A stretch of DNA of 64,000 bases from Yersinia nurmii (GCF_001112925.1 NZ_CPYD01000001.1:558001-622000), one strand, 5' to 3'; counted from the stretch's first letter, positions 47,538-58,029 are shown. Notes: a model not told the origin generated them from the sequence alone. Numbers and translations: made by a program.

Positions 47538-49073
47538 ATGGCTAACGCTTCGTTATTCAATCGCCAGTGGGTTCGCGCCCTGCTGGCGCTATTTTTTGGT
47601 GCCAGCGGTACGCTGGCATTTTCCCCCTTCGATTTCTGGCCAGCCTCGCTAGTATCCCTGTTTGGTTTACTCAGTCTGACTCTAAATCGCAGTGCTCGAC
47701 AGTCTGCCTTTATCGGTTTTATCTGGGGAATGGGGCTATTTGGCACTGGCGTAAACTGGGTTTATGTCACTATCGCCGAATTTGGCGGTATGCCAACGCT
47801 GGTCAACCTATTCTTGGTGGTGTTACTGGCGGCCTACTTGTCGCTCTACACCATGCTGTTTGCCGGCGCATTAACCCGCCTGTGCCCAAAACCTACCTGG
47901 TGGCGCTTAGCCATTGCCGCGCCTGTCTTATGGCAACTGAGTGAGTTTTTACGCGGCTGGGTGCTGACCGGTTTCCCTTGGCTGCAGTTCGGTTATACCC
48001 AGATTAACGGGCCGCTGAAGGGCATTGCACCGATTTTAGGCGTTGATGGCGTTACTTTCATGCTGGTCGCCATCAGTGGATTACTGGCTTATGCGCTCCA
48101 CCAGCGACGCTGGCTGCCAGCGGTTATTGCTACGGCTTTATTGCTGCTGCCCTGGCCGCTGCGCCAATGGCACTGGTTTACCCCTCAACCGGAACGCGCA
48201 GTAAATGTGGCGATGGTGCAAGGTAATATTGCTCAATCGATGAAGTGGGATCCGAAGGCGCTAATCGATACCCTGCAAGTGTATTTGAATGCCAGCCAGC
48301 CTTATATGGGCAAAGCTCCAATAATTATCTGGCCTGAATCCGCTATTCCCGATATTGAAACCGATCAAACTGCCTTCCTGACCATGATGGACAGCTTGAT
48401 GCGCGCCAATCACAGTAGCCTGATTACCGGTATTGTTGATGCTCGCAATACGCCGGATGGCTACCGTTTCTTTAACAGCTTGATTGTGCTCGGCGATAAA
48501 GAGCCCTACCAATATCCGACGGTAAATCGCTACAGCAAGCATCATCTGGTACCTTTCGGTGAATATGTCCCGCTGGAAGCCCTGCTGCGGCCACTCGCCC
48601 CCTTGTTCAACCTGCCAATGTCTTCATTTAGCCGCGGTAGCTATGTACAACCACAGGTCAACGTAGCCGGTTTTGATATGACGGCGGCGATTTGCTACGA
48701 AATTATCCTGGGCCAACAGGTGAGAGACAATTTCAAAGCGAATTCGGATTTCTTGCTAACCATTTCCAATGACGCTTGGTTTGGCCATTCCATCGGCCCA
48801 TGGCAGCATTTCCAGATGGCGCGCATGAGAGCGCTGGAGCTGGGTCGTCCTTTGCTGCGTAGCACCAACAACGGCGTCACCGCTGCGGTGGGAGCTGACG
48901 GTAACGTATTGGCTCAGATCCCTCAGTTCACGCGCGAAGTACTGGAAGTCAAAGTGACACCGACCACCGGTCTCACGCCTTATGCCCGTTTTGGCGGTTG
49001 GCCACTCTGGGTTATTACGCTGATTTTGGGTGTGATCACGCTGGGTTTCGTCGCGCGTTCAGGTAAGAATTAA
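47538..49073 (+). CDS. lnt: apolipoprotein N-acyltransferase
   Basis: Lnt adds the third acyl chain to the N-terminal Cys of lipoproteins in the inner membrane. The frame opens upstream at 47391 inside ybeX, but ATG 47538 ([20 protein letters not shown]) is the normal start and gives 511 residues. About six membrane helices (8-220) precede the periplasmic nitrilase domain. The catalytic Glu is E267 in WPESAIPD, and the nucleophile is C386 in AAICYEI; a final helix closes the protein. It completes the operon and serves lipoproteins such as LptE and ChiQ in this window. Confidence 0.97.
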   Translation: MANASLFNRQWVRALLALFFGASGTLAFSPFDFWPASLVSLFGLLSLTLNRSARQSAFIGFIWGMGLFGTGVNWVYVTIAEFGGMPTLVNLFLVVLLAAYLSLYTMLFAGALTRLCPKPTWWRLAIAAPVLWQLSEFLRGWVLTGFPWLQFGYTQINGPLKGIAPILGVDGVTFMLVAISGLLAYALHQRRWLPAVIATALLLLPWPLRQWHWFTPQPERAVNVAMVQGNIAQSMKWDPKALIDTLQVYLNASQPYMGKAPIIIWPESAIPDIETDQTAFLTMMDSLMRANHSSLITGIVDARNTPDGYRFFNSLIVLGDKEPYQYPTVNRYSKHHLVPFGEYVPLEALLRPLAPLFNLPMSSFSRGSYVQPQVNVAGFDMTAAICYEIILGQQVRDNFKANSDFLLTISNDAWFGHSIGPWQHFQMARMRALELGRPLLRSTNNGVTAAVGADGNVLAQIPQFTREVLEVKVTPTTGLTPYARFGGWPLWVITLILGVITLGFVARSGKN

Positions 49074-49106
49074 TCGATCCGAATGCACCTCACGTTCATT
49101 CGACGT

Positions 49107-49142
49107 AAAAAATCGCCGCAACACCTCTGCGTTGCGGCGATT
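49107..49142. terminator. twelve-pair hairpin after lnt
   Basis: AATCGCCGCAAC and GTTGCGGCGATT form a perfect stem around eight bases. The plus-strand tail is ATTCATTTG, while the minus strand has six T residues after the stem, so the stronger terminator polarity is towards the minus strand although lnt needs the plus. Confidence 0.75.
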
Positions 49143-49345
49143 CATTTGCCCTTCACCCATCTGAAGTTGCATGAAGTTAACGCCAGTAACGCCGTGGAGA
49201 TGTTTCCTAAATTTCGATCAAAATAGCGCTGTTTATACGGATTGCGGCCTTATTACCCGTATTACGCTAATATTGCGCATTGGAATGGCGGCTGTTATGG
49301 TTCTCGCTAATACGAATAATTAGCATAATTATTAACTGAGACTGT

Positions 49346-49936
49346 ATGCAACTGAATCCCGAATTTATCCTGACAACTGAAGATCAGTTGAATCAGCACT
49401 ATGCGCAGCCTAATAAAAACGTGATGCAAAAGCAGATTGGTCATCTCGATAGCTATGCCCGAAAGCTGATCGCAGCTTCCCCGTTCGCTATTTTAGGTAC
49501 CTTTGGCGCTAGCGGCGTTGACTGTTCACCTAAGGGCGGAGAACCCGGTTTTATTCATGTTGAAGACGATAAAACCTTATTATTTCCGGATCGCCCGGGG
49601 AATAACCGTCTGGACGGCATCCGTAATCTGCTGCAAAACCCATTCCTCGGTATTTTGTTCCTGATTCCCGGCTGGAATGAAGGTTTTCGAGTAAATGGCC
49701 GCGCTAAAATCAGCGTTGACCCAGAACTGTGCAACCGCTTTGCACAAAATGGGCAGCCCGCGCGCAGCGTTCTGGTGATCGAGGTTACCGAGGTCTTTAT
49801 TCACTGTGGCCGAGCTATTACTTTTGCCGAACTGTGGAACCCGGAAAAACAGGTCAAAAAAGAACAGCTCCCATCAGTGCTAGAGGTGTTTAAAGCCCAT
49901 ATCGCTATTACCCAACAGCTCACGCCCAACGAATAG
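49346..49936 (+). CDS. PPOX-type FMN-binding flavoprotein (MSMEG_1061-like)
   Basis: The 196-residue protein belongs to the pyridoxamine-5'-phosphate-oxidase-like fold. Characteristic stretches are FAILGTFGASGVDCSPKGGE, LLFPDRPGNNRLDGIRNLLQ and FLIPGWNEGFRVNGRAKIS, which form the FMN phosphate and ring pockets. The subfamily is known only by sequence; the substrate is unknown and could be a heme-like or F420-like cofactor reaction or a general nitro/flavin chemistry. It stands alone between lnt and gltI, where E. coli has no gene, so it looks like a lineage-specific insertion. Confidence 0.85.
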   Translation: MQLNPEFILTTEDQLNQHYAQPNKNVMQKQIGHLDSYARKLIAASPFAILGTFGASGVDCSPKGGEPGFIHVEDDKTLLFPDRPGNNRLDGIRNLLQNPFLGILFLIPGWNEGFRVNGRAKISVDPELCNRFAQNGQPARSVLVIEVTEVFIHCGRAITFAELWNPEKQVKKEQLPSVLEVFKAHIAITQQLTPNE

Positions 49937-50056
49937 TCGCCTTTTTCCCGCATTTTCTCTCCCGCGTTCCGCGGGAGAACCACAACTGGCACACGCCTTG
50001 CAATATTCCTTGTGATTCGGGTCTTTATCCCTCGGTTTTCTTATTTTCAACCAGGG

Positions 50057-50073
50057 CTGGCCGTTTTATTGCA
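50057..50073 (+). promoter_or_regulatory. candidate sigma-54 promoter upstream of gltI
   Basis: CTGGCCGTTTTATTGCA has the -24 GG and the -12 GC separated by exactly ten bases, and YTGGC and TTGCA match the consensus; the bases after GGC do not. Transcription would start near 50083. Confidence 0.45.
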
Positions 50074-50092
50074 CAAATTTAGCGCATCAACA

Positions 50093-50136
50093 GCACGAAC
50101 TTGGTGCACGTCGGTTTAATTGCCTTTATTTGGTGC
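50093..50136 (+). promoter_or_regulatory. candidate NtrC sites upstream of gltI
   Basis: GCACGA-ACT-TGGTGC at 50093-50107 differs from the dyad GCACCA-N3-TGGTGC at one base. A second, half-conserved site ends in TGGTGC at 50131-50136; the centres are 29 bases apart, near three helical turns. Both lie just downstream of the candidate sigma-54 start, an unusual but workable enhancer position. Confidence 0.45.
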
Positions 50137-50292
50137 GATTTCCGTCTCAAAAGACAAACATTTTAATATCATTTATATAACAACATACGTTTTTATCGCG
50201 ATAATCTGTTACAAGTAAAAGAAGAGATCGCTCGTTAATAAAGCGGTAATGATTTTTTTGTCATATACCCAATTCAGATAAGACGATTTCAG

Positions 50293-50325
50293 CATCACAA
50301 CATCAAGCAGCACCACAACATCACA
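50293..50325 (+). promoter_or_regulatory. CA-rich GcvB target in the gltI 5' leader
   Basis: The leader holds CATCACAACATCAAGCAGCA directly followed by CCACAACATCACA, just before the AGGAG ribosome site. Such C/A repeats pair with the G/U-rich R1 region of the small RNA GcvB, which represses gltI in Salmonella and E. coli. The gcvB gene itself is not in the window. Confidence 0.65.
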
Positions 50326-50336
50326 GGAGTTGGACC

Positions 50337-51233
50337 ATGCAAATGCGTAAACTGGCGTTATCGCTACTGTTAGTTGGAATGGCAAGTAGCGTAGCCCATG
50401 CGGAAGAACTGACTGGCACGCTGAAGAAAATCAAAGATAACGGCGTGATCGTCGTTGGCCATCGTGAGTCTTCCGTTCCCTTCTCTTATTACGATAATCA
50501 GCAGAAAGTAGTCGGTTATTCACAGGATTACTCCAACCTGATCGTCGATGCGGTGAAGAAAAAGCTGAATCTGCCGGATTTACAGGTCAAGCTGATTCCC
50601 GTGACGTCACAAAATCGTATTCCATTGCTGCAAAATGGCACCTTTGATTTTGAGTGTGGTTCCACCACCAATAACATCGAGCGCCAGAAACAGGCCGCAT
50701 TCTCCAATACCATCTTTGTGGTTGGTACCCGTTTACTGACAAAAAAAGACTCTGGAATCAAAGATTTCAAAGACCTGACTGGTAAAGCCGTGGTAGTGAC
50801 TTCCGGAACCACTTCTGAAGTGCTGCTGAATAAGCTGAACGAAGAAAACAAAATGAACATGCGCATTATCAGCGCCAAAGATCACGGGGATTCCTTCCGT
50901 ACGCTGGAAAGCGGCCGCGCTGTTGCCTTTATGATGGATGACGCCCTGCTGGCCGGTGAACGTGCCAAAGCCAAGAAATCCGGGGAATGGGAGATTGTAG
51001 GTACGCCGCAGTCTCAGGAAGCCTACGGTTGTATGTTGCGTAAAGATGACCCGCAGTTTAAAGCTTTAATGGATGAAACCATTGCTAACGCGCAAACCTC
51101 TGGCGTAGCAACTAAATCCTTCGAGCGCTGGTTCACACAGCCTATCCCACCGAAAAATCTGAACCTGAATTTCTCTCTGTCTGATGACATGAAAAAGCTG
51201 TTCAAAGAACCTAACGACAAGGCATTGAACTAA
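50337..51233 (+). CDS. gltI: glutamate/aspartate ABC transporter, periplasmic binding protein
   Basis: GltI captures L-glutamate and L-aspartate in the periplasm for GltJKL. The 298-residue precursor has a 22-residue signal (MQMRKLALSLLLVGMASSVA, cleaved after HA). The mature part begins EELTGTLKKIKDNGVIVVGH and includes ESSVPFSYYDNQQKVVGYSQ and FDFECGSTTNN, typical of the class 3 solute-binding family. It is nearly identical in layout to E. coli GltI, ending EPNDKALN. It has its own leader and is separated from gltJ by a terminator. Confidence 0.97.
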   Translation: MQMRKLALSLLLVGMASSVAHAEELTGTLKKIKDNGVIVVGHRESSVPFSYYDNQQKVVGYSQDYSNLIVDAVKKKLNLPDLQVKLIPVTSQNRIPLLQNGTFDFECGSTTNNIERQKQAAFSNTIFVVGTRLLTKKDSGIKDFKDLTGKAVVVTSGTTSEVLLNKLNEENKMNMRIISAKDHGDSFRTLESGRAVAFMMDDALLAGERAKAKKSGEWEIVGTPQSQEAYGCMLRKDDPQFKALMDETIANAQTSGVATKSFERWFTQPIPPKNLNLNFSLSDDMKKLFKEPNDKALN

Positions 51234-51329
51234 AAATAATATCCGGGGCAGTACGCTGTCCTGGTGATTGATGATGACCGTTTGGTAGACAGGATGCGGG
51301 GTGGCCGTTCCCCACTCCGCATTTTTTTG
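51180..51329 (+). ncRNA. sroC: probable SroC small RNA from the gltI-gltJ junction
   Basis: In E. coli and Salmonella, SroC is cut from the gltI 3' end and the gltI-gltJ spacer and acts as a sponge for GcvB. Here the 175-base spacer is conserved in length and ends in an intrinsic terminator, as required. The 5' end is not visible in the sequence and was set only to give about 150 bases. I could not align it base by base, so identity rests on position and structure. Confidence 0.5.
51294..51328 (+). terminator. intrinsic terminator between gltI and gltJ
   Basis: ATGCGGGGTGG and CCACTCCGCAT form eleven pairs (one G-T) around a seven-base loop, followed by seven T residues. It lets gltI mRNA exceed gltJKL mRNA. 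Confidence 0.9.
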
Positions 51330-51408
51330 TTTCCTTTCGGTCAGCGCGGTGCGGCTATTCATCATCAGTCTTCAGGGTGGTTTCTCCACCCTTTTAAGGG
51401 AGTTAGCT

Positions 51409-52149
51409 ATGTCTATAGACTGGAATTGGGGGATTTTCCTTCAACCCGCCCCATTCGGTAACACCACCTACCTAGGCTGGATTTGGTCTGGCTTTCAGGT
51501 CACGGTTGCGCTGTCACTGAGCGCATGGGTTATTGCCTTTTTCGTCGGTTCCCTGTTCGGTATTTTACGAACCGTCCCCAATCGGCTCCTTTCGTCAATC
51601 GGTACCTGTTACGTGGAGTTATTCCGTAACGTCCCGCTCATTGTGCAATTCTTTACTTGGTATCTGGTGGTTCCCGAACTGCTGCCGACCCATATCGGCA
51701 TGTGGTTTAAAACCGAGTTAGACCCGAATATACAGTTCTTCCTTTCTTCCATGCTATGCCTTGGGCTGTTCACCGCAGCTCGTGTCTGTGAGCAGGTTAG
51801 AGCCGGTATTCAATCCCTACCGCGAGGCCAAAAGGCCGCTGGGCTGGCGATGGGCCTGACTCTGCCACAAACCTATCGCTATGTATTATTGCCCAATGCC
51901 TATCGCGTCATCATTCCGCCGATGACTTCCGAAATGCTGAATCTGGTAAAGAACTCGGCGATTGCATCAACTATAGGTCTGGTGGATATGGCGGCGCAGG
52001 CCGGTAAGCTGCTGGATTATTCCGCGCATGCCTATGAATCCTTCACGGCAATCACGTTGGCTTATGTCTTAATCAACGCCGTTATCATGCTGATTATGCG
52101 ATTGGTAGAAAAGAAAGTGCAGTTACCCGGCAATTTGGGGAGTAAATAA
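51409..52149 (+). CDS. gltJ: glutamate/aspartate ABC transporter permease GltJ
   Basis: A membrane permease of the HisMQ family, 246 residues. The upstream extension from 51301 lies in the terminator and is not protein-like; ATG 51409 ([20 protein letters not shown]) follows AAGGGAG. Five or six helices are visible, with the cytoplasmic EAA-type loop [20 protein letters not shown] that docks on GltL. The stop shares one base with the gltK start (TAATG). Confidence 0.96.
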   Translation: MSIDWNWGIFLQPAPFGNTTYLGWIWSGFQVTVALSLSAWVIAFFVGSLFGILRTVPNRLLSSIGTCYVELFRNVPLIVQFFTWYLVVPELLPTHIGMWFKTELDPNIQFFLSSMLCLGLFTAARVCEQVRAGIQSLPRGQKAAGLAMGLTLPQTYRYVLLPNAYRVIIPPMTSEMLNLVKNSAIASTIGLVDMAAQAGKLLDYSAHAYESFTAITLAYVLINAVIMLIMRLVEKKVQLPGNLGSK

Positions 52150-52823
52150 TGTACGAATTTGACTGGAGTTCCATCGCGCCCAGCATGCCTTATTTGCTAC
52201 AAGGGCTGGTCGTTACGGCCAAAATTACCGTTATCGCTATCGTTTTCGGCATTCTGTGGGGCACCATACTGGCGGTGATGCGTTTGTCGTCGATCAAAGC
52301 GATTAGCTGGTTTGCCACCCTTTACGTCAATCTATTCCGTTCAGTGCCTTTAGTCATGGTATTGCTGTGGTTCTATCTAGTGGTTCCAAGCTTATTACAA
52401 AATGTGCTTGGGCTATCGCCAAAAACCGATATTCGACTGATCTCAGCCATGGTAGCCTTTTCCCTGTTTGAAGCGGCCTATTACTCGGAAATTATCCGAG
52501 CGGGGATTCAGAGTATTTCCCGCGGACAATCATCCGCCGCTCTGGCTTTAGGGATGACCCAAGGCCAATCGATGCGTCTGGTTATTTTACCTCAGGCATT
52601 TAGGGCCATGGTTCCGCTCTTGCTCACTCAGGGCATCGTGTTATTCCAGGATACATCGCTGGTGTATGTGCTTAGCTTGGCCGATTTCTTCCGCACCGCA
52701 ACTACCATCGGTGAGCGTGACGGTACTCAGGTCGAAATGGTTCTGTTCGCCGGTTTGGTTTATTTTGTTATCAGTATTGCGGCGTCGATGCTGGTTAACT
52801 ATTTGAAGAAAAGGACTGTTTGA
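52149..52823 (+). CDS. gltK: glutamate/aspartate ABC transporter permease GltK
   Basis: The second permease, 224 residues, pairs with GltJ. It begins [20 protein letters not shown] and carries the EAA-type loop [20 protein letters not shown] near residues 115-135. Translation is coupled to gltJ by the TAATG overlap and to gltL by the TGATG overlap. Confidence 0.96.
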   Translation: MYEFDWSSIAPSMPYLLQGLVVTAKITVIAIVFGILWGTILAVMRLSSIKAISWFATLYVNLFRSVPLVMVLLWFYLVVPSLLQNVLGLSPKTDIRLISAMVAFSLFEAAYYSEIIRAGIQSISRGQSSAALALGMTQGQSMRLVILPQAFRAMVPLLLTQGIVLFQDTSLVYVLSLADFFRTATTIGERDGTQVEMVLFAGLVYFVISIAASMLVNYLKKRTV

Positions 52824-53548
52824 TGATTTCCCTGAAAAATGTTTCTAAGTGGTATGGTCACTTTCAGGTTTTGAGCGACTGCTCCACCGAAGTTAAAAAA
52901 GGTGAGGTCGTGGTAGTCTGCGGTCCTTCAGGCTCAGGCAAATCCACCCTGATTAAAACCGTCAACGGGCTGGAACCTATTCAACAAGGTAGTATTTTTG
53001 TTAACAACATTGCCGTGAATGATAAAGGCACCAATCTGGCTCAGCTACGTTCCAAAGTCGGCATGGTTTTCCAGCATTTCGAACTGTTTCCTCATTTATC
53101 GATCATCGAAAACCTGACGCTGGCTCAGGTAAAAGTATTAAAACGCGATAAAGCCGCCTCGCGGGAGAAAGGACTAAAACTGCTGGAACGCGTCGGGTTA
53201 ACGACTCATGCCGACAAATTCCCGTCTCAACTTTCCGGCGGTCAGCAACAACGTGTCGCCATCGCCCGTGCGCTGTGCATGGATCCTATCGCCATGCTGT
53301 TTGACGAACCGACTTCGGCACTCGATCCGGAAATGATCAATGAAGTGTTGGACGTTATGGTCAAACTGGCTCACGAAGGCATGACGATGATGGTCGTCAC
53401 TCATGAAATGGGCTTTGCCCGCAAAGTGGCGCATCGGGTGATCTTTATGGATGAAGGGAAAATTGTCGAAGACAGTAATAAGGACGATTTCTTCAACAAT
53501 CCTAAATCTGAGCGAGCTAAAGATTTCCTCGCTAAGATTCTGCACTAA
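52823..53548 (+). CDS. gltL: glutamate/aspartate ABC transporter ATPase GltL
   Basis: The 241-residue ATPase drives GltJK. Walker [10 protein letters not shown] is at 34-42, the Q-loop in [12 protein letters not shown], the signature LSGGQQQR, Walker [14 protein letters not shown] and the H-loop VVTHEM follow. A TTG precedes the ATG in frame; ATG 52823, overlapping the gltK stop, gives the E. coli length and start ([17 protein letters not shown]). Confidence 0.97.
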   Translation: MISLKNVSKWYGHFQVLSDCSTEVKKGEVVVVCGPSGSGKSTLIKTVNGLEPIQQGSIFVNNIAVNDKGTNLAQLRSKVGMVFQHFELFPHLSIIENLTLAQVKVLKRDKAASREKGLKLLERVGLTTHADKFPSQLSGGQQQRVAIARALCMDPIAMLFDEPTSALDPEMINEVLDVMVKLAHEGMTMMVVTHEMGFARKVAHRVIFMDEGKIVEDSNKDDFFNNPKSERAKDFLAKILH

Positions 53549-53564
53549 CACCTAACCCATAATT

Positions 53565-53588
53565 ATCCTCCCTTTCGGGGGAGGATTT
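53565..53588 (+). terminator. probable terminator after gltL
   Basis: ATCCTCCC and GGGAGGAT form an eight-pair stem around a six-base loop, with only a short T tail (TTTG). Confidence 0.5.
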
Positions 53589-53681
53589 GAATCTCCCTCT
53601 CCTGTTTCACTGCCGTTTATTGCCTCTTTTGATTATTTTGTCCATTGTCGGCAATAAATAGACACAACAAGAGGAAAACCT

Positions 53682-54620
53682 ATGTCCCGCTCTATTATTA
53701 TCGATTGCGATCCCGGCCATGACGATGCCATTGCACTGATTCTGGCTCTCGCCTCCCCCGAACTGAAAGTCGAAGCCGTGACCACCAGCGCCGGTAATCA
53801 AACGTCGGAAAAAACGCTGCGTAACGCACTGCGTATTTTGACCTTGCTGAAACGTCAGGATATTCCCGTGGCTGGTGGTGCGCAAAAACCTTTGCTTCGC
53901 GAACTTATCATTGCCGATAACGTACACGGAGAAAGTGGGCTGGATGGCCCGGCTCTGCCTGAACCTGATTTTGCGCCCCAAGCGGAAAATGCGGTGGAAC
54001 TGATAGCCAGAGTTCTGCGCGCCAGCCCGCGTCCCATCACTCTGGTCGCCACGGGCCCTTTGACCAATATCGCCTTATTGCTCGCCAGTCACACCGAACT
54101 GACGCCCAAGATCGAACGCATCGTGATCATGGGCGGCTCGGTCATGTTGGGCAACTGGACGCCAGCGGCAGAGTTTAATATTTATGTCGACCCTGAGGCC
54201 GCCGAACGGGTATTCCAATCCGGCATTCCCCTGACCATGGCCGGGTTGGATGTCACCCATAAAGCACAGGTAATGAGCGAGGATATTGAGCGTTTCCGTC
54301 AGCTTGGTAATCCGGTGGCCGACGTGGTCGCCGGTCTGTTGGATTTCTTTATGCTTTATCATCGCCAGGAACGCTGGGGCTTTAAAGGTGCGCCATTGCA
54401 CGATCCTTGTACCATTGCCTGGCTCCTAGCTCCCGAGCTATTCCAAAGTATTGACCGTTGGGTTGGAATAGAAACTCAGGGCAAATACACACAAGGCATG
54501 ACGGTAACGGATTTCTATCAATTGACGGGGAAAACGGCCAATACGCAAATATTGATGGATATTAATCGACAGAGTTTTATTGATTTACTGGTAGATCGCG
54601 TAGCTCGCTACGGGAAATAA
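53682..54620 (+). CDS. rihA: pyrimidine-specific ribonucleoside hydrolase RihA
   Basis: RihA cleaves cytidine and uridine to base and ribose. The 312-residue protein has the nucleoside-hydrolase calcium motif DCDPGHDDA at residues 8-16, with D10, D14 and D15. [20 protein letters not shown] and the late HDPCTIAW with the catalytic-pocket His-Asp pair follow. The [18 protein letters not shown] stretch identifies RihA among the paralogues. ATG 53682 follows AGAGGAAA. Confidence 0.94.
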   Translation: MSRSIIIDCDPGHDDAIALILALASPELKVEAVTTSAGNQTSEKTLRNALRILTLLKRQDIPVAGGAQKPLLRELIIADNVHGESGLDGPALPEPDFAPQAENAVELIARVLRASPRPITLVATGPLTNIALLLASHTELTPKIERIVIMGGSVMLGNWTPAAEFNIYVDPEAAERVFQSGIPLTMAGLDVTHKAQVMSEDIERFRQLGNPVADVVAGLLDFFMLYHRQERWGFKGAPLHDPCTIAWLLAPELFQSIDRWVGIETQGKYTQGMTVTDFYQLTGKTANTQILMDINRQSFIDLLVDRVARYGK

Positions 54621-54629
54621 CGGTTTTAT

Positions 54630-54653
54630 GACACTCCGCACAGGCGGAGTGTC
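54630..54653. terminator. hairpin between convergent rihA and ybeL
   Basis: GACACTCCGC-ACAG-GCGGAGTGTC, a perfect ten-pair stem in the 45-base gap. T-runs are lacking on both sides, so its efficiency as a terminator is uncertain. Confidence 0.6.
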
Positions 54654-54665
54654 TATAAGTGAAGG

Positions 54666-55148
54666 TTATGGCTGGAATGGGCGACGGTGGAATTGATCGT
54701 GACCGCATTTTGGGCAAAGAGGTAATACTTCCGGAGTATAGAACGCTAAGTGGTGGTGGCATTTTTCACAAACCAGATTGCCTAACCCGACCACTTCCCC
54801 ACTGTGATAAACCCCGTGGTGGCTGACATCCTTAAACACTTCGCGCCATTCAAGCTGGGTTTTATCGGTAATATCGGCTAATTCTTGCCACAGACTCTCT
54901 TTGATAACCCGCATGAAAACGCTATCAGTAAACTCGTCCTTACTTTCTTCGTAACTACGAGCAAACTCCTCCAAATCCCGACGAACGGCCTGGGTAATCT
55001 GATCGACTTCGCTGCGCGTTAAATCTTCTACCGTGTTCAGCCGTTGTTCCGCACTGGCGACCAGTTGATCGATATCCCGTTCTCCATTCTTCAAGCGCTC
55101 GGTCAGCGATGCCACTAATTCACGGTAATATTGAGCCACCTTGTTCAT
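54666..55148 (-). CDS. ybeL: YbeL family zinc-ribbon protein (DUF1451)
   Basis: The 160-residue protein has a long charged helical N-terminal part (about 1-105, coiled-coil-like) and a C-terminal zinc ribbon with CEKC (LVCEKCHHHLAFY) and CPKC (LPLCPKCGHDQF). It corresponds to E. coli YbeL, whose function is not known. It is divergent from leuS and convergent with rihA; the E. coli hscC-ybeR block that lies nearby is absent here. Confidence 0.92.
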   Translation of the reverse strand: MNKVAQYYRELVASLTERLKNGERDIDQLVASAEQRLNTVEDLTRSEVDQITQAVRRDLEEFARSYEESKDEFTDSVFMRVIKESLWQELADITDKTQLEWREVFKDVSHHGVYHSGEVVGLGNLVCEKCHHHLAFYTPEVLPLCPKCGHDQFHRRPFQP

Positions 55149-55432
55149 ACAGTCTCCTCGAGTAACCGGTGATAAAGCGTATTTTTCGCCTGAGAGTTAA
55201 AGTTATCTCTATTTATTTTAGCCGTAAATATCTGATGTCACGCGATCATTGGGGGGTGACCGCCCTCACTCTGCCCATTAATGCTATCCGTCGCGCAGAA
55301 AAACGCGACAGTGACCCGCAGAGTGTTGTTGCGGCTGCCGCTTATCAGCTATGCTATGCGGATCTCACTTTATGATATTAAACAGATGATGCTACAGGTG
55401 TAGCTGTTTTCACTATAGGACCATTGGCTGCC
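55149..55432. other. ybeL-leuS control region
   Basis: These 284 bases hold the promoters of both divergent genes. An open frame at 55169-55375 on the plus strand has no family resemblance. No T-box-like or leucine-rich leader peptide was found upstream of leuS. Confidence 0.35.
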
Positions 55433-58015
55433 ATGCAAGAGCAATACCGCCCGGAAGATATCGAATCGCACGTTCAGCTTCATTGGCAAAAGAAGCAAAC
55501 TTTCAAAGTGACTGAAGACGCGAGCAAAGAGAAATACTACTGCCTCTCTATGCTGCCATATCCGTCTGGCCGCCTACATATGGGTCACGTTCGTAACTAC
55601 ACCATTGGTGACGTGATTTCGCGCTACCAGCGTATGCTGGGTAAAAACGTCCTACAGCCTATCGGCTGGGATGCATTTGGTCTGCCAGCTGAAGGCGCAG
55701 CAGTTAAAAATAACACCGCCCCAGCTCCGTGGACTTACGACAACATCGAATATATGAAGAACCAGTTGAAACTGCTGGGCTTCGGCTATGACTGGGATCG
55801 CGAAATCGCCACCTGTAAACCTGACTATTACCGTTGGGAACAATGGTTCTTCACCAAGCTGTACGAAAAAGGCATGGTCTACAAAAAGACCTCCGCGGTA
55901 AACTGGTGCCCTCACGATCTGACGGTTCTGGCTAACGAACAGGTTATCGACGGCTGCTGCTGGCGCTGCGATACCAAAGTCGAACGTAAAGAAATTCCGC
56001 AGTGGTTTATCAAAATCACCGATTATGCCGATCAGTTGCTGAACGATCTGGACAAGCTGGAAAGCTGGCCAGAGCAGGTAAAAACCATGCAACGCAACTG
56101 GATTGGCCGTTCTGAAGGGGTGGAAATTACCTTTGACGTGGCTAACAGTGCGGAAAAACTGACTGTTTACACCACCCGTCCAGATACCTTCTTTGGCGTA
56201 ACCTACGTGGCCGTTGCTGCCGGTCACCCGCTGGCGCTAGAAGCGGCCAAAACCAACCCGGCGCTGGCCGAGTTCGTTGACGAATGCCGTAATACCAAAG
56301 TGGCCGAAGCCGAAATGGCAACTATGGAGAAAAAAGGCATGGCCACCGGCCTGTCTGCTATCCATCCGTTGACCGGCGAAGAAGTGGCGATCTGGGTCGC
56401 TAACTTTGTATTGATGGATTACGGCACTGGCGCAGTGATGGCCGTTCCGGGTCACGATCAGCGCGACTGGGAGTTTGCGACCAAATACAACTTGCCAATT
56501 CAGCCGGTAATTTTGACCGCAGAAGGCACCGCGCCTGATTTGAGCGCCGCGCCATTGACCGAAAAAGGCACTCTGTTCAATTCAGGAGAATTCGACGGTC
56601 TGGATTATCAGGCTGCTTTCGATGCTATCGCCGATAAGCTGGTAGCGCTTGGCGTGGGTCAACGCAAAGTGAACTACCGCCTGCGTGACTGGGGGGTTTC
56701 CCGTCAACGCTATTGGGGTGCGCCAATCCCGATGATCACGCTGGAAGACGGTACCGTGGTACCAACGCCAGAAGATCAACTGCCAGTGATCCTGCCTGAA
56801 GACGTGGTTATGGACGGTATTACCAGCCCAATTAAAGCCGATGCCGAGTGGGCAAAAACCACCGTTAACGGTTTGCCAGGTCTGCGTGAAACCGATACTT
56901 TTGATACCTTTATGGAATCATCCTGGTACTACGCGCGTTACACTTGCCCGCAATATGACGAAGGCATGCTGGACCCGGCTGCGGCTAACTACTGGCTGCC
57001 GGTCGATCAATATGTGGGCGGTATCGAACACGCCATCATGCATTTGATGTACTTCCGCTTCTTCCATAAGCTGATGCGCGATGCAGGCTTAGTGGATTCG
57101 GATGAACCCGCCAAGCGCCTCCTGTGTCAGGGCATGGTTCTGGCCGATGCCTTCTACTACACCGGTAGCAACGGCGAGCGTATTTGGGTATCTCCGGTTG
57201 ACGCCATTGTTGAACGTGATGACAAAGGCCGTATCACTAAAGCCGTTGATGGCGAAGGCCATGAACTGGTTTATGCCGGTATGAGCAAAATGTCGAAATC
57301 GAAGAACAACGGGATCGACCCACAAGTCATGGTCGAAAAATACGGCGCGGATACCGTTCGTCTGTTCATGATGTTCGCTTCTCCGGCAGAAATGACGCTG
57401 GAATGGCAGGAGTCTGGTGTTGAAGGGGCTAACCGCTTCCTGAAACGCGTATGGCGTTTGGTGTTTGAGCACGCCAGCAAAGGGGCTACACAGCCGCTGG
57501 ATATCGCCAGCCTGACTGAAGATCAAAAATCACTGCGTCGCGATCTGCACAAAACCATTGCTAAAGTGACCGATGACGTTGGTCGCCGTCAGACCTTCAA
57601 CACAGCGATTGCCGCCGTGATGGAGCTGATGAACAAACTGGGTCGTGCGCCACAGGAAACCGAGCAGGACCGTGCCTTCATGCAAGAAGCACTGCTGGCC
57701 GTGGTGCGTATGCTGTATCCGTTCACCCCTCACGTCTGCTTCACTCTGTGGCAGGAACTGGGCGGCGAAGGCGATATCGATACCGCTCCGTGGCCAGTGG
57801 CTGATGAGCAGGCCATGGTTGAAGATTCTAAGTTAGTCGTGGTACAGGTAAACGGCAAGGTTCGCGGCAAGATCACCGTGCCAGCCGATGCAACTGAAGA
57901 ATACGTACGTGAGTGCGCAAGTCAGGAGCGTCTGGTGGCAAAATATCTGGATGGGGTTACGATTCGTAAAGTGATCTATGTCCCTGGCAAACTGCTTAAC
58001 CTGGTTGTAGGTTAA
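55433..58015 (+). CDS. leuS: leucyl-tRNA synthetase
   Basis: LeuRS charges tRNA-Leu and edits mischarged products. The start at 55433 ([18 protein letters not shown]) equals the E. coli start and gives 860 residues; an in-frame TTG nine bases earlier is ignored. HMGH in [13 protein letters not shown] lies near residues 43-52. The CP1 editing domain spans about 220-415 with [12 protein letters not shown], and KMSKSKNN near 618-625 binds ATP. It leads the operon leuS-lptE-holA-nadD. Confidence 0.98.
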   Translation: MQEQYRPEDIESHVQLHWQKKQTFKVTEDASKEKYYCLSMLPYPSGRLHMGHVRNYTIGDVISRYQRMLGKNVLQPIGWDAFGLPAEGAAVKNNTAPAPWTYDNIEYMKNQLKLLGFGYDWDREIATCKPDYYRWEQWFFTKLYEKGMVYKKTSAVNWCPHDLTVLANEQVIDGCCWRCDTKVERKEIPQWFIKITDYADQLLNDLDKLESWPEQVKTMQRNWIGRSEGVEITFDVANSAEKLTVYTTRPDTFFGVTYVAVAAGHPLALEAAKTNPALAEFVDECRNTKVAEAEMATMEKKGMATGLSAIHPLTGEEVAIWVANFVLMDYGTGAVMAVPGHDQRDWEFATKYNLPIQPVILTAEGTAPDLSAAPLTEKGTLFNSGEFDGLDYQAAFDAIADKLVALGVGQRKVNYRLRDWGVSRQRYWGAPIPMITLEDGTVVPTPEDQLPVILPEDVVMDGITSPIKADAEWAKTTVNGLPGLRETDTFDTFMESSWYYARYTCPQYDEGMLDPAAANYWLPVDQYVGGIEHAIMHLMYFRFFHKLMRDAGLVDSDEPAKRLLCQGMVLADAFYYTGSNGERIWVSPVDAIVERDDKGRITKAVDGEGHELVYAGMSKMSKSKNNGIDPQVMVEKYGADTVRLFMMFASPAEMTLEWQESGVEGANRFLKRVWRLVFEHASKGATQPLDIASLTEDQKSLRRDLHKTIAKVTDDVGRRQTFNTAIAAVMELMNKLGRAPQETEQDRAFMQEALLAVVRMLYPFTPHVCFTLWQELGGEGDIDTAPWPVADEQAMVEDSKLVVVQVNGKVRGKITVPADATEEYVRECASQERLVAKYLDGVTIRKVIYVPGKLLNLVVG

Positions 58016-58029
58016 GACAAGGAGGAGTT

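Noticed and set aside
55169-55375. 68-codon ORF between ybeL and leuS
   Set aside because: It lies in the divergent promoter region, has unusual composition, no ribosome site and no recognised similarity.
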